DNA from: a virus
DNA length: 54,888 bases
Strand: one strand, 5' to 3'
Virus record (IMG/VR): IMGVR_UViG_3300033143_002805
Location: 1 to 54,888 of that record
Shown: piece after piece, positions 16,619 to 24,182 of the stretch
Layout: each line of letters starts with the position of its first letter
Position numbering within the stretch: position 1 is the stretch's first letter
Program-made: the position numbers and the translations under genes
Notes under the pieces: generated by a model
What the model was told of the DNA's origin: nothing
Seen by the model: the letters and a program-made list of their open reading frames with translations, nothing else
The model's database searches: none

Positions 16619-17385
16619 TGGGCAGCGAAAAAGCGAGAATGTGGCTTGGTATACTATTGATTGTTGTCGGCATTTTTTATAAGCCAGGGGAACCGACTCC
16701 TCCTGTTGTTGACAACAAGTTAAAAGAACCGGCAGCCGATATAGTAGTTCTAGTGAAAGACATTAGTATAAGCGACAACGCTGATTCAAGCAAGTTAGCT
16801 GGCATGTTTAATGCTATGTCAACCAAGCTGGACGGTACGACACTGAATAGTAATCTACAAGTTCAATACTTTATGAATGCGATAGGTAAGAATACATTCG
16901 GTAGCGAGTTGATGGACAATGGTAATTCAAAATATCCTAAGTTTGCTCCTGCTGTTGCAGAGGCTATGACTAGCATTTTAGGACCACAAACGGATACTAG
17001 TCCGGTCACAAGCGACAAAAAGCGTAAACTAGCTAGACTGTTCTACGGATTATCATGGAAATTATACAAGTCCAGTAACGATGAAGAGTACGAAGAGTAT
17101 AAAGCTAAGGCATTATCGGCAATTGCAGAGTATAATAAAGAAGACGAACCACTTCCTCCACCGGACAGTGAAGATTGTCCATGCGAAGGCAAGGGTTATA
17201 TTATTCATGGAGACGGACACCAAACGGATTGTCCATGTGTAGCGTCAGGTACAGACTGTGAGCACGATCCAAAGTGCGGGACTGGAGACTTACCTGATCT
17301 TTCAACCAACAAATCTTCTGGTTCACAAGTATACAAGACAACTCAACGAAGACGTGGAATATTGAGAGGTATATTTAGACAATGA
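16618..17385 (+). CDS. membrane-anchored protein with C-terminal Cys cluster
   Basis: 255 aa. A single N-terminal span (MWLGILLIVVGIFY) is followed by a proline-rich linker, a mostly helical domain and a C-terminal cysteine region DCPCEGKGYIIHGDGHQTDCPC, then CEHDPKCG and a basic tail. The ATG at 16618 is nine bases after AGGAGG and overlaps the peptidase stop (TAATG). The Cys pattern suggests a metal site or disulfide knot. It may anchor or regulate the peptidase; inference from context. Confidence 0.65.
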   Translation: MGSEKARMWLGILLIVVGIFYKPGEPTPPVVDNKLKEPAADIVVLVKDISISDNADSSKLAGMFNAMSTKLDGTTLNSNLQVQYFMNAIGKNTFGSELMDNGNSKYPKFAPAVAEAMTSILGPQTDTSPVTSDKKRKLARLFYGLSWKLYKSSNDEEYEEYKAKALSAIAEYNKEDEPLPPPDSEDCPCEGKGYIIHGDGHQTDCPCVASGTDCEHDPKCGTGDLPDLSTNKSSGSQVYKTTQRRRGILRGIFRQ

Positions 17386-17741
17386 CAACAATAGATGAAA
17401 AAATGTTGCCGTTGGCAACTAAGGTGTTGGAGGAGTCTAACTCCAAAGCAAAAGAAGATAGCCATCAAATCGACCCCATGACAATCCTTACGATTATCTC
17501 GCTGTTGATTAAACTGGCGACTTTCCTTTGGGAATGGTATAGACGAGATAAGGACAAGTTTGTTAAGTCCAATCAGCTAAATTTTATAATGAGATGGGTT
17601 GTTTGGAGACATGTTAAGAAGGATGTAGTAAATCGCAAGGACGCCAAATACATTTACGAAGGTATCTGTGGTATGGTGTATAAGTTTACGGATGACGACC
17701 GTAAAACTTTAATAGAAGTCATAACTGAAAAGGGTAAATAA
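17382..17741 (+). CDS. membrane protein, 119 aa
   Basis: One central span (MTILTIISLLIKLATFLWEW) flanked by an acidic N-terminus and a basic C-terminal half (YRRDKDKF, RHVKKDVVNRKDAK). Coupled by ATGA to the preceding gene. No family recognised; part of the membrane-protein cluster. Confidence 0.65.
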   Translation: MTTIDEKMLPLATKVLEESNSKAKEDSHQIDPMTILTIISLLIKLATFLWEWYRRDKDKFVKSNQLNFIMRWVVWRHVKKDVVNRKDAKYIYEGICGMVYKFTDDDRKTLIEVITEKGK

Positions 17742-17742
17742 T

Positions 17743-17922
17743 ATGAAACTTAAACTTCATGCGTTATTGCAATCTCGTAGATTTTGGGCAGCAGCAGCCG
17801 GTCTTTTGGCTGTGCTTGGCCAAGACTTGTTCGGAGTCGAGCTAGCAACAGAGCAATTAGTGTCTATAGCTTCTATCGTAGTGGCTTGGATCATTGGTGA
17901 CACTCTACGAGTAACTAAGTAA
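17743..17922 (+). CDS. holin-like small membrane protein, 59 aa
   Basis: Two hydrophobic segments separated by a short polar loop: SRRFWAAAAGLLAVLG, then EQLVSIASIVVAWIIGDTLR. The pattern SR-x-FWAA...IIG resembles small phage holin-family proteins. It begins one base after the preceding stop. It is the best holin candidate in the window, by layout and not by proof. Confidence 0.65.
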   Translation: MKLKLHALLQSRRFWAAAAGLLAVLGQDLFGVELATEQLVSIASIVVAWIIGDTLRVTK

Positions 17923-17940
17923 TAAGAGAGGGGCAAAGTT

Positions 17941-18267
17941 ATGGATCAGGTATTAGGATTCTTGAAAAACCTTGACACCTTTCAATACGTGCTTCTGGCG
18001 GCTGGTGCCTTCTTGTTATTCCCTACAGTTATAAAGTGGTGGAACGCAAAACCAGAAGATGATGTTGTAGACGATGTGGATCACGACGATCATAAGCACG
18101 AAACTGAGTTAAGTAGTCTAATATGTAAGTGGGAATGTCTGTGTGACTCCTGTCACAAGCGTGGCTTACATGGTGCCTGTGAAGCATTGCAGGCGGTTTT
18201 TCCAATGCTAGGTAAAATATATGAGGGAAAACACGATGTCGAAAAAGAGGGGATCGATCCAGAGTAG
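17941..18267 (+). CDS. membrane protein with Asp/His linker and Cys motif, 108 aa
   Basis: An N-terminal span (YVLLAAGAFLLFPTVIKWW) leads to an acidic linker DDVVDDVDHDDHKH and a soluble domain with CKWECLCDSCHKRG, a possible metal site. A GAGGGG ribosome site precedes the ATG. Function unknown. The next gene starts inside its last codons. Confidence 0.65.
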   Translation: MDQVLGFLKNLDTFQYVLLAAGAFLLFPTVIKWWNAKPEDDVVDDVDHDDHKHETELSSLICKWECLCDSCHKRGLHGACEALQAVFPMLGKIYEGKHDVEKEGIDPE

Positions 18268-18427
18268 GATTGTTGATAGCTTTTTGAAAGAGCTTGGAGT
18301 CTCCCGCGAGCAAGTCGACAAGATGACTCAGCTCTGGGAGACAGTGGATGTGCAAAAAAATGATGACGGGATTGTCATTAATATCAAGTTGAAAAACATC
18401 CAGGTTAAGATCGAAACTGACAATTAA
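18236..18427 (+). CDS. hypothetical protein, 63 aa
   Basis: Small charged protein beginning MSKKRGSIQSRIV, ending in a beta-like IVINIKLKNIQVKIE. GAGGG lies upstream of the ATG at 18236; the ORF extends to an ATG at 18221. It overlaps the 17941 gene by 32 bases in another frame and is followed by a terminator. Confidence 0.55.
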   Translation: MSKKRGSIQSRIVDSFLKELGVSREQVDKMTQLWETVDVQKNDDGIVINIKLKNIQVKIETDN

Positions 18428-18431
18428 CGAT

Positions 18432-18460
18432 AAGGGGTTGTGGTAACACGGCCCCTTTTC
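18432..18460 (+). terminator. Rho-independent terminator
   Basis: AAGGGG pairs with CCCCTT, with an inner GTG/CAC pairing in the loop, followed by TTTTC. It closes the membrane-protein/peptidase unit. Confidence 0.75.
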
Positions 18461-18482
18461 TATTACTGTTTTCCAGAAAAAA

Positions 18483-18511
18483 TCTGAAATTGGCTAGAAA
18501 GCCGCTATAAT
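18483..18511 (+). promoter_or_regulatory. possible promoter with perfect -10 box
   Basis: TATAAT at 18506-18511 lies after the terminator and about 145 bases before the next secure gene. The -35 position 17 bases upstream reads TCTGAA, a poor match, so a housekeeping promoter is uncertain. A phage sigma factor is encoded at 39289 and could use a different -35. The leader that follows contains a hairpin with arms CATGCC/GGCATG (18585-18602). Confidence 0.3.
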
Positions 18512-18585
18512 TATCTTTGTAGGGGCGTCCGGTTCTCTTACTGCGGAGTTAATAGCTCAGTGCTTGATGAGATAAGACATAGTCC

Positions 18586-18654
18586 ATGCCTGACATTGGC
18601 ATGTCTCCTTGGCAGTCAACACCAGAAGAATGGTGGGAGTTCATTAAGGTATGA
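18586..18654 (+). CDS. possible 22-aa (or 17-aa) peptide
   Basis: A short ORF ending SPWQSTPEEWWEFIKV with its TGA overlapping the next ATG (ATGA). Starts at 18586 or 18601, neither with a ribosome site. The WQSTPEEWW composition looks protein-like. It may be a coupling leader for the 18651 gene. Confidence 0.3.
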   Translation: MPDIGMSPWQSTPEEWWEFIKV

Positions 18655-18890
18655 AAAGACAAAATCGTTGTGATGCTTGCAATCGCATGTTCAACGATGG
18701 CGATAAGGTAACTGTCGTTATTCCTGATGTCGAAATCACGAATAGATATCAAAAAGGCTCATCATCTATTCGACTCAAATTATCACCTGACGCCGTTGAT
18801 GCCCGAGCAACAAAGGTATATTGCTCGAATTGTTTAAATTACTCAGGATATATATTAGAGGACCAAGAGGATGGAAAGAAGAAACTGTAA
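18651..18890 (+). CDS. small zinc-ribbon protein, 79 aa
   Basis: CDACNRMF near the N-terminus and CSNCLNYSG near the C-terminus form a treble-clef-like CxxC/CxxC pair around a beta core (DKVTVVIPDVEI). Probably metal binding. AAGG sits very close to the ATG, so translation may depend on coupling with the short ORF upstream. Confidence 0.6.
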   Translation: MKRQNRCDACNRMFNDGDKVTVVIPDVEITNRYQKGSSSIRLKLSPDAVDARATKVYCSNCLNYSGYILEDQEDGKKKL

Positions 18891-19026
18891 CGTAATCTTG
18901 GCAGGGCTCCCTTTGGTGGGGGCGTTGCCTTTCTTTATGCCAGCCAAAGGCGATGAAGTATTCGCTAATCATTCTATTAATTCGCTAATCATTAGTGTAG
19001 TACTTGCTGGAGAAATTAATGAATGA
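18871..19026 (+). CDS. 51-aa small hydrophobic protein
   Basis: A short ORF filling the gap between two genes exactly: it overlaps the zinc-ribbon gene by 20 bases and the following ATG by 8. AGAGG lies eight bases upstream. It starts MERRNCNVILAGLPLVGALPFFMP, a signal-anchor-like segment, then FANHSINSLIISVVLAGEINE. The C-terminal part lies in a 20-base-period direct repeat, which affects the frame. Confidence 0.5.
   Translation: MERRNCNVILAGLPLVGALPFFMPAKGDEVFANHSINSLIISVVLAGEINE
18960..18993 (+). repeat. 14-bp direct repeat, 20-bp period
   Basis: ATTCGCTAATCATT occurs at 18960-18973 and 18980-18993. The copies are read in different frames of the 51-aa ORF. Removing one 20-base unit would bring a TAG in frame right after the first copy, so a duplication may have lengthened the ORF. 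Confidence 0.85.
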
Positions 19027-19681
19027 ATACGATCCTAAACTATTCGTACATCCACGATGGCAAAAGTTTTATGACCAAGGTCTTAGGACTTGTGAAGGTA
19101 AGTCTGCACCGCACTTCGCGGAAGCAAATACCCTGCTACTCACCACCCATACACAACTAGGACATAGAAGCTCTCTCTCAATACTAGAATTTGGATCAAA
19201 TACTGGCTCGTTATGCTACGAAATCATGCACAAGCATAAAGATCACATTAAAAGTTATACATTAGTCGATGAAGACAAGCTGCTGAGTCAGGCAATACCA
19301 AAACTAAGACGTCATAAAACCAAGTTGAAATTTTGCAACATACCAGATACAAACGATTGTCTAGGTCAACCTTATAACCTGTTGATTGCGTTTGGGTGCA
19401 TAGAAGAAACAACTGATCACTTTAGGGATTTCCTGTACAATAGGATTTTTCCTAATGTGGAAGAGATCTTTCTGGTCATTGGCCAGAATGACGACCCGAC
19501 ATGTTGGGGTAAGAATTTCGATGACAAATTACTTTATAAGGTTTTTAACGACAATTTTGAGCAGGTAGATGAGCCTGCTCTGGTAGGATACATGGGTAAG
19601 CATAGGTGTATCTATCATCACCATGCAGTAGGAAATAAGACGTTACTTAATAATCAAGAATGGATAGAGCATTATGCCTGA
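19019..19681 (+). CDS. class I methyltransferase-like protein
   Basis: About 220 aa. SAM-binding motif I is SILEFGSNTGSLCYEI, then SYTLVDEDKLLSQA gives the acidic strand-2 end, and YNLLIAFGCIEETTDHF fits motif IV. The ATG at 19019 follows GGAG. Substrate unknown. The stop overlaps the FmdB-type gene by 8 bases. Confidence 0.65.
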   Translation: MNEYDPKLFVHPRWQKFYDQGLRTCEGKSAPHFAEANTLLLTTHTQLGHRSSLSILEFGSNTGSLCYEIMHKHKDHIKSYTLVDEDKLLSQAIPKLRRHKTKLKFCNIPDTNDCLGQPYNLLIAFGCIEETTDHFRDFLYNRIFPNVEEIFLVIGQNDDPTCWGKNFDDKLLYKVFNDNFEQVDEPALVGYMGKHRCIYHHHAVGNKTLLNNQEWIEHYA

Positions 19682-20072
19682 GTATAGTTTTAAGTGTGAT
19701 AAATGTGATACGGCCTTTGGAAAGATATGGTCTATGAGCGATTACGAGCAGAAAATACAAAATGTAAGATGCCCCTGCTGTCGTGCCTGTCGAGTTTATC
19801 GCGACTACGGCGAAGACGCGGTAATTACTAACTACATTAAGGGACTCCATGAAGTAAGTACTATTGGAGAGTATGCAGATAAACAAACAAAAAAATATGG
19901 TAAGGATAAATGCGAAAAAATGGTTCACGATTTTAGTGCATACCGTCGCAATAAAGATGGTGGCATGAAAGAGCTGCCTTCGGGTATGACTCGAATGGAT
20001 AAGCCAGAAGATATGCCTAAGCCATTAACCAAGAAGGCAGCAAAAGCAAAAAGAAAGGGAAAGAGAACATGA
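19674..20072 (+). CDS. FmdB-type zinc-ribbon protein with basic tail
   Basis: 132 aa. It opens MPEYSFKCDKCDTAFGKIWSM with a second pair CPCC at about residue 35, the FmdB/CxxC zinc-ribbon layout. The C-terminus is a lysine-rich disordered tail (KKAAKAKRKGKR) fit for nucleic acid binding. Probably a transcription- or DNA-associated regulator; inferred. Confidence 0.65.
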   Translation: MPEYSFKCDKCDTAFGKIWSMSDYEQKIQNVRCPCCRACRVYRDYGEDAVITNYIKGLHEVSTIGEYADKQTKKYGKDKCEKMVHDFSAYRRNKDGGMKELPSGMTRMDKPEDMPKPLTKKAAKAKRKGKRT

Positions 20073-20485
20073 GTCACTTTCACACAATCAAGAAAGACAA
20101 AGAAACCGACATAGACGAGCGTTCTGTTGAAATTTATACCTTTAAGGGTTCAGAGGACTTTTTAAATCGAGAAAGGTTTCCTCTGCTTTACCATCCCGAA
20201 CCCGAAGACGGAAAAGAGGTAGATATCTTTACTCTTTGGAATGCTTATGCTATAAAAGTTAACACCGGCACCCGCATCCGGTACTATGTAAAACGCGGAA
20301 AGTACGGTAAGCTATTCAATCCGATTGGCTTGTATAGTGAGGGCTCACAACGTAAACAACATCGCCATGCCGGTAAGCCCGCTTGGGAATTTAAAGAAGC
20401 CACTGAGAGAGTATTTACTCTCTACGCTAAGTTCTTACGCAGTAAGAATGCATCTTGGCTAAACAATGCAGAAAGGGAAACCTAA
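20069..20485 (+). CDS. hypothetical protein, 138 aa
   Basis: No family recognised. Mixed charge, many aromatic residues (FTLWNAYAIKVN, IRYYVKRGKYGK), no membrane segment. Overlaps both neighbours by a few bases within a recombination/replication operon. Confidence 0.65.
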   Translation: MSHFHTIKKDKETDIDERSVEIYTFKGSEDFLNRERFPLLYHPEPEDGKEVDIFTLWNAYAIKVNTGTRIRYYVKRGKYGKLFNPIGLYSEGSQRKQHRHAGKPAWEFKEATERVFTLYAKFLRSKNASWLNNAERET

Positions 20486-20829
20486 TGAGCAAAAAAGGAC
20501 GACTAAATAAGTCAGAGAAGTATGTTATTGAGGGAATGTTTGAAGATGGCCACACTTTTGACGAGATAGCTACAGAGACTGGTCGTACTGCGGGCACTAT
20601 AGAAAACCATATCCGTTTGATTGCTGAGGCAGCCAACGGCGAAGACACTGAGGCCGAGAAACCAAAGCGTAAGGGACTCTTTATTCGCGAAACCATGCTC
20701 AAAAAGAACACGGGCGTAAGTATTATGACAGAAGCGGAGTCTTCTAGAGGTGAAATCCCGAAAACTCAAAGTAAAATTAAGAAAAGGTTTCGACCTACGA
20801 TTCATAAGATCGATGAAGATCGAGAGTAA
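20485..20829 (+). CDS. HTH DNA-binding protein, 114 aa
   Basis: The N-terminal helix-turn-helix (LNKSEKYVIEGMFEDGHTFDEIA then TETGRTAGTIENHI) looks like sigma-70 region 4 or Myb-like HTH. The remainder is charged and probably disordered. The ATG at 20485 overlaps the preceding stop (TAATG) after GGGAAA. Likely a small DNA-binding accessory in the recombination operon. Confidence 0.65.
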   Translation: MSKKGRLNKSEKYVIEGMFEDGHTFDEIATETGRTAGTIENHIRLIAEAANGEDTEAEKPKRKGLFIRETMLKKNTGVSIMTEAESSRGEIPKTQSKIKKRFRPTIHKIDEDRE

Positions 20830-21263
20830 TGGCAAAAGAACAGTCGGATTTAAGTCGCTATCCTTCTCGCTATGCCCCAAGGGGTTGGGTTCACGCTGGA
20901 CAATATGCAGCGGAACTTATTTGTGAGAAGTATGCCAAAACCAAAAACAAAGAACTCCCCCTGCGGTTTTGGGAGTTACCGGATTGGAAGAAGTACTATC
21001 AATATCAGGTCATACTTGCGAGTAGACTGATTAAGAAGTATGGAGAACATCCAGTGATAGCGGCTCTAAATGACAAGCGAACTTACAAGACGTATTCATT
21101 AAGAGGAGGCTGGTTCGTCAAGGTAGTAGAGGACTACCATACTAAGGCCGAGCTTGCTAAGAAGATTGCCCATAAAGTTTCTTATGATTTTTCAGAGAAG
21201 AAAACCTTTGAAAGCAATAACCAAAAGAAATCAGTAATCTCCAAGCTTAGGGACTTAGAATGA
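20829..21263 (+). CDS. hypothetical protein, 144 aa
   Basis: Basic, helical, rich in Tyr and Trp (PRGWVHAGQYAAELICEKYAK, WELPDWKKYYQYQVILASRLIKKY). No known domain recognised. It sits directly before the recombinase (ATGA overlap) and may be a loader or mediator for it; that is inferred from position only. Confidence 0.6.
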   Translation: MAKEQSDLSRYPSRYAPRGWVHAGQYAAELICEKYAKTKNKELPLRFWELPDWKKYYQYQVILASRLIKKYGEHPVIAALNDKRTYKTYSLRGGWFVKVVEDYHTKAELAKKIAHKVSYDFSEKKTFESNNQKKSVISKLRDLE

Positions 21264-23305
21264 GCAAAGGCGAATTTGCAAAAGACATAGTAAAAGAGTA
21301 TGGCGACGTCCTACATGATGCAGCGTATATCATTGACAATCCGCCAGCTATAATTCCGTTATCACCTAAATTAGACATAGCCTTGGGGGGCGGCGTTCCC
21401 GAAGGCTCTTTGTTTATTATGACTGGTCAAGAAAAAGTAGGAAAAGATCAGCCGTTAGATGCTATGGTGCATACTCCTGTCGGACCCAAGAAAATGGGCG
21501 ATATAAAAGTGGGAGACGAAGTATTGTCTCCTAGTTCTGATAGTGGTATAGCAAAAGTAGTAGGGGTCTTTCCACAAGGACTACAGGATGTTTATCGAGT
21601 TCATTTTTCAGACAGGACTTATACTGACTGCGGACTAAACCATTTATGGCATGTCGCCAACGAGCGATGGAAACAGTCTAAAGTTATTCCATTAAAAGAG
21701 ATCCTGTATGACTCTTTGTTTCGTAAAAACAAGCAGTACAAGACAGCAAAATATTCTGTTCCTATGGTACCCTGTGTCTACGCAACCCAGAAGGTTAGCA
21801 TGCATCCTTATTTGATGGGATGTTTAATTGGAGATGGAACATTAAAAAAGAAAACTGTTTGTATCACCAATATTGATCAAGAGCTACTTGATAGGATACG
21901 TGACATATTAGATCCAGCCTATGAGCTATACCAAGATAAGACTGATCCTATTACATATAGGATTACTCGATTAGATCGTAAATATTCTGCAAAACAAAAA
22001 CATAAATATCTTGAGATGTTAAGAACATATGACTTAGCGGGTGTCAAAAGTAAGTTCAAGTTTATTCCACCAGAATACAAATATAACTCTACGACGGTTA
22101 GATTTGCGATTGTTCGTGGACTTATGGATACCGATGGAACCGTAGATAAGAAAGGTAAGGTGTCTTTTTCAAGCTCGTCTTTGTTGCTGGCTGAAGATCT
22201 TGCAGAAGTAGTTAGGTCTCTAGGATATAAATGTAAACTATTTAAACGCTTTACCACATGCAATGGTAAAAAATTTAAGTCCTATTTATGTTATATCTCA
22301 GGGCCTCGTCTATCGGAATTATTTAAACTTACTAGAAAACGGGCGAGATGTAAGCCACGATCATATACCGCTCATAGAAAAATAGTAGACATAGAATATA
22401 TAGAGAAAAAGGAAACTCAATGTATTCAAATAGATAATCAAGGTGGACTTTACTTTACAGACTACCATATCGTTACACATAATACCGTTACTGCCCTGCA
22501 ATTCTGTAAGAATGCACAGAAGGCTAGACTAGAGGATGGTTCTCGACGTAAGATCGTCTACGGGAACATTGAAGGCCGACTTAAGAAAAGAGACTTAGAA
22601 GGAGTGTCTGGTCTCGACTTAGACCCTGACTACTTTCGTATTATAGGATCAACTAAGGGAAATATTCTATCCGGTGAAACGTATCTGTCTATCATTGATA
22701 ATATAGTCCACCAAATTCCCCATGCTGTAGCAGTGATTGATTCATTCTCGGCATTGGCATCAGAGAAAGAATTGACAGACGACATTAAAGATTCACAAGT
22801 AGCAGTCATGCAAAAATTTATCGCTAAGTTCACTCGTCGGTTTGCTAATGTCTTACCGATTAACCGCGTAACTCTTGTAGGTGTCACTCACATTATGGCA
22901 AACATTGGTGCTATCGGCCATGCTAAAAAGAGGGTGGAGAAATCCGGCTTTGCTTTAAAGTATGCACAGGACGTGAAGCTGTTTGCTACACACAAGAAGC
23001 CTATGATGCGTGGGGATCAACAAATTGGGCAAGAGATTCATTGGATCGTAGAAAACACCGCGACCAATACCCCTCCTGGCCAGAAGGTAATCAGCTATAT
23101 GAAATATGGTCGTGGCATCTGGGAAGAATACGAGCTTGCAGAAATAGCAAAAGACTTTGGTATCATCCAAGGTAAAAGCTGGTTTACCCTTCCAGGTACT
23201 GATAAAAAAATACAAGGCATGATTAATGTGGCAGCATATCTAGAAGAAGAGCCTTCTGCTTATGAAGACATTAACCAACAGGTACGAGAACTAACAGGAC
23301 TATGA
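21260..23305 (+). CDS. RecA/UvsX-like recombinase precursor, interrupted by an intein
   Basis: 681-aa precursor. N-extein residues 1-62 end in the Walker A core GQEKVGK; the Thr completing GK-T is residue 409, after the intein. The C-extein carries Walker B AVAVIDSFSAL and the L1/L2-region ATPase core (VGVTHIMANIGAIGHAKK). Spliced length is 335 aa, within the phage RecA/UvsX range. It promotes strand exchange. The intein sits inside the ATP site, so only spliced protein can work. Start coupled by ATGA. Confidence 0.9.
   Translation: MSKGEFAKDIVKEYGDVLHDAAYIIDNPPAIIPLSPKLDIALGGGVPEGSLFIMTGQEKVGKDQPLDAMVHTPVGPKKMGDIKVGDEVLSPSSDSGIAKVVGVFPQGLQDVYRVHFSDRTYTDCGLNHLWHVANERWKQSKVIPLKEILYDSLFRKNKQYKTAKYSVPMVPCVYATQKVSMHPYLMGCLIGDGTLKKKTVCITNIDQELLDRIRDILDPAYELYQDKTDPITYRITRLDRKYSAKQKHKYLEMLRTYDLAGVKSKFKFIPPEYKYNSTTVRFAIVRGLMDTDGTVDKKGKVSFSSSSLLLAEDLAEVVRSLGYKCKLFKRFTTCNGKKFKSYLCYISGPRLSELFKLTRKRARCKPRSYTAHRKIVDIEYIEKKETQCIQIDNQGGLYFTDYHIVTHNTVTALQFCKNAQKARLEDGSRRKIVYGNIEGRLKKRDLEGVSGLDLDPDYFRIIGSTKGNILSGETYLSIIDNIVHQIPHAVAVIDSFSALASEKELTDDIKDSQVAVMQKFIAKFTRRFANVLPINRVTLVGVTHIMANIGAIGHAKKRVEKSGFALKYAQDVKLFATHKKPMMRGDQQIGQEIHWIVENTATNTPPGQKVISYMKYGRGIWEEYELAEIAKDFGIIQGKSWFTLPGTDKKIQGMINVAAYLEEEPSAYEDINQQVRELTGL
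21446..22483 (+). mobile_element. class 3-type LAGLIDADG intein in the recombinase Walker A motif
   Basis: 346 aa (precursor residues 63-408), inserted between Lys62 and Thr409. The first residue is Asp, not Cys/Ser (DQPLDAMVHTPVG). It has the class 3 Trp-Cys-Thr set: block B HLW (Trp130), block F QCIQID (Cys388) and THN (Thr406-His407-Asn408), with Thr at +1. The endonuclease has two dodecapeptides, GCLIGDG and RGLMDTDG, so homing is probably intact. In class 3 splicing the block F Cys attacks first. Confidence 0.88.
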
Positions 23306-23712
23306 AAATCCGTGACTTAAACGGGGAGAAAGTAGACTGGAAACCGAATGGCCAGATTATCACAGCAAGCGATACACGCAGTCGGTCCCAATTACACCTA
23401 GTCGCCAGAAAACTTCTCTATGACCTCTTTCCTACCCTACCTATTCTTGAGGAGGTGGCTATCCCCATTCGCAGGGGAACAACTCAATACTTTGACTTCT
23501 TTCTTACAGGAGTCAAGGTGGCTGTCGAGGTACATGGACAACAACACTTCAAGTTCAATAGCCACTTCCACGCCTCAATGTCAGAATTTCTACGGCAACG
23601 CAATAGAGATGATGACAAGCGGGAATGGTGTGAAGTCAATAATATCACATTATTAGAATTGCCTTATAACGAAAAGATCGAAGAATGGACACAAACAATC
23701 CAGAGCAGGTGA
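23302..23712 (+). CDS. PD-(D/E)XK / Vsr-like nuclease
   Basis: 136 aa. The core is TQYFDFFLTGVKVAVEVHGQQHF, with Asp then Glu-Val-His-Gly and a His two residues on, as in Vsr/DUF559/EDxHD nucleases, followed by RDDDKREWCEVNNITLLEL. Free-standing, directly after the intein-bearing recombinase, which suits a mobile endonuclease, or a repair enzyme. Coupled by ATGA; overlaps the next gene by 28 bases. Confidence 0.7.
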   Translation: MKIRDLNGEKVDWKPNGQIITASDTRSRSQLHLVARKLLYDLFPTLPILEEVAIPIRRGTTQYFDFFLTGVKVAVEVHGQQHFKFNSHFHASMSEFLRQRNRDDDKREWCEVNNITLLELPYNEKIEEWTQTIQSR

Positions 23713-24182
23713 CCCCTAAAGGTCAAATGAACAAGGTAGAGGCAATACTCGATCAGTACGAACGAGCTATCGGCCTGCCCATATTTCAGGAAAATCAAGA
23801 AGACTCGGACGTACAGCGGTACATATCAATGGATCGCAACAGCATGGAAAAGCTAACGCTTGAAGACTGTGCTATAGCAGCGTTAGCACTCGGTGGATAT
23901 TCCTTTTACTTACAAAGAGCACTTAACCGTGAAAACGCCAGAGTTAATTGGGCGAGCACATTACTCAAGAAACTTGTGGCTGGCAAAGAGTCGCAATATA
24001 GCGGCTCATGGGACAGTCAATATCATCAAGTTATAAAAAATGATGATTACATGACGGGGATACTTTTAATCCAACAGTACGCACAACAGCGTGCGAACAG
24101 AGTTACCTATCTCGCTACATCAATAAAGAACATGAGCGATCTATACGTTAACTTACAGAAAGCAAAGGTAATGAAGGGATGA
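23685..24182 (+). CDS. hypothetical helical protein, 165 aa
   Basis: All-helical by composition (LEDCAIAALALGGYSFYLQRAL, MTGILLIQQYAQQRANRVTYLATSI). No family recognised. Conserved-looking position between recombinase and helicase suggests an accessory role in replication or recombination, unproven. Confidence 0.6.
   Translation: MDTNNPEQVTPKGQMNKVEAILDQYERAIGLPIFQENQEDSDVQRYISMDRNSMEKLTLEDCAIAALALGGYSFYLQRALNRENARVNWASTLLKKLVAGKESQYSGSWDSQYHQVIKNDDYMTGILLIQQYAQQRANRVTYLATSIKNMSDLYVNLQKAKVMKG

Noticed and set aside
18541-18610. tRNA-like D-arm (AATAGCTCAGT)
   Set aside because: The following hairpin lacks U33 and no T-arm or acceptor stem fits.
18895-18940. GC-rich hairpin followed by T-rich DNA, terminator-like
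   Set aside because: Pairing is imperfect and the region is covered by the 51-aa ORF overlapping both neighbours.
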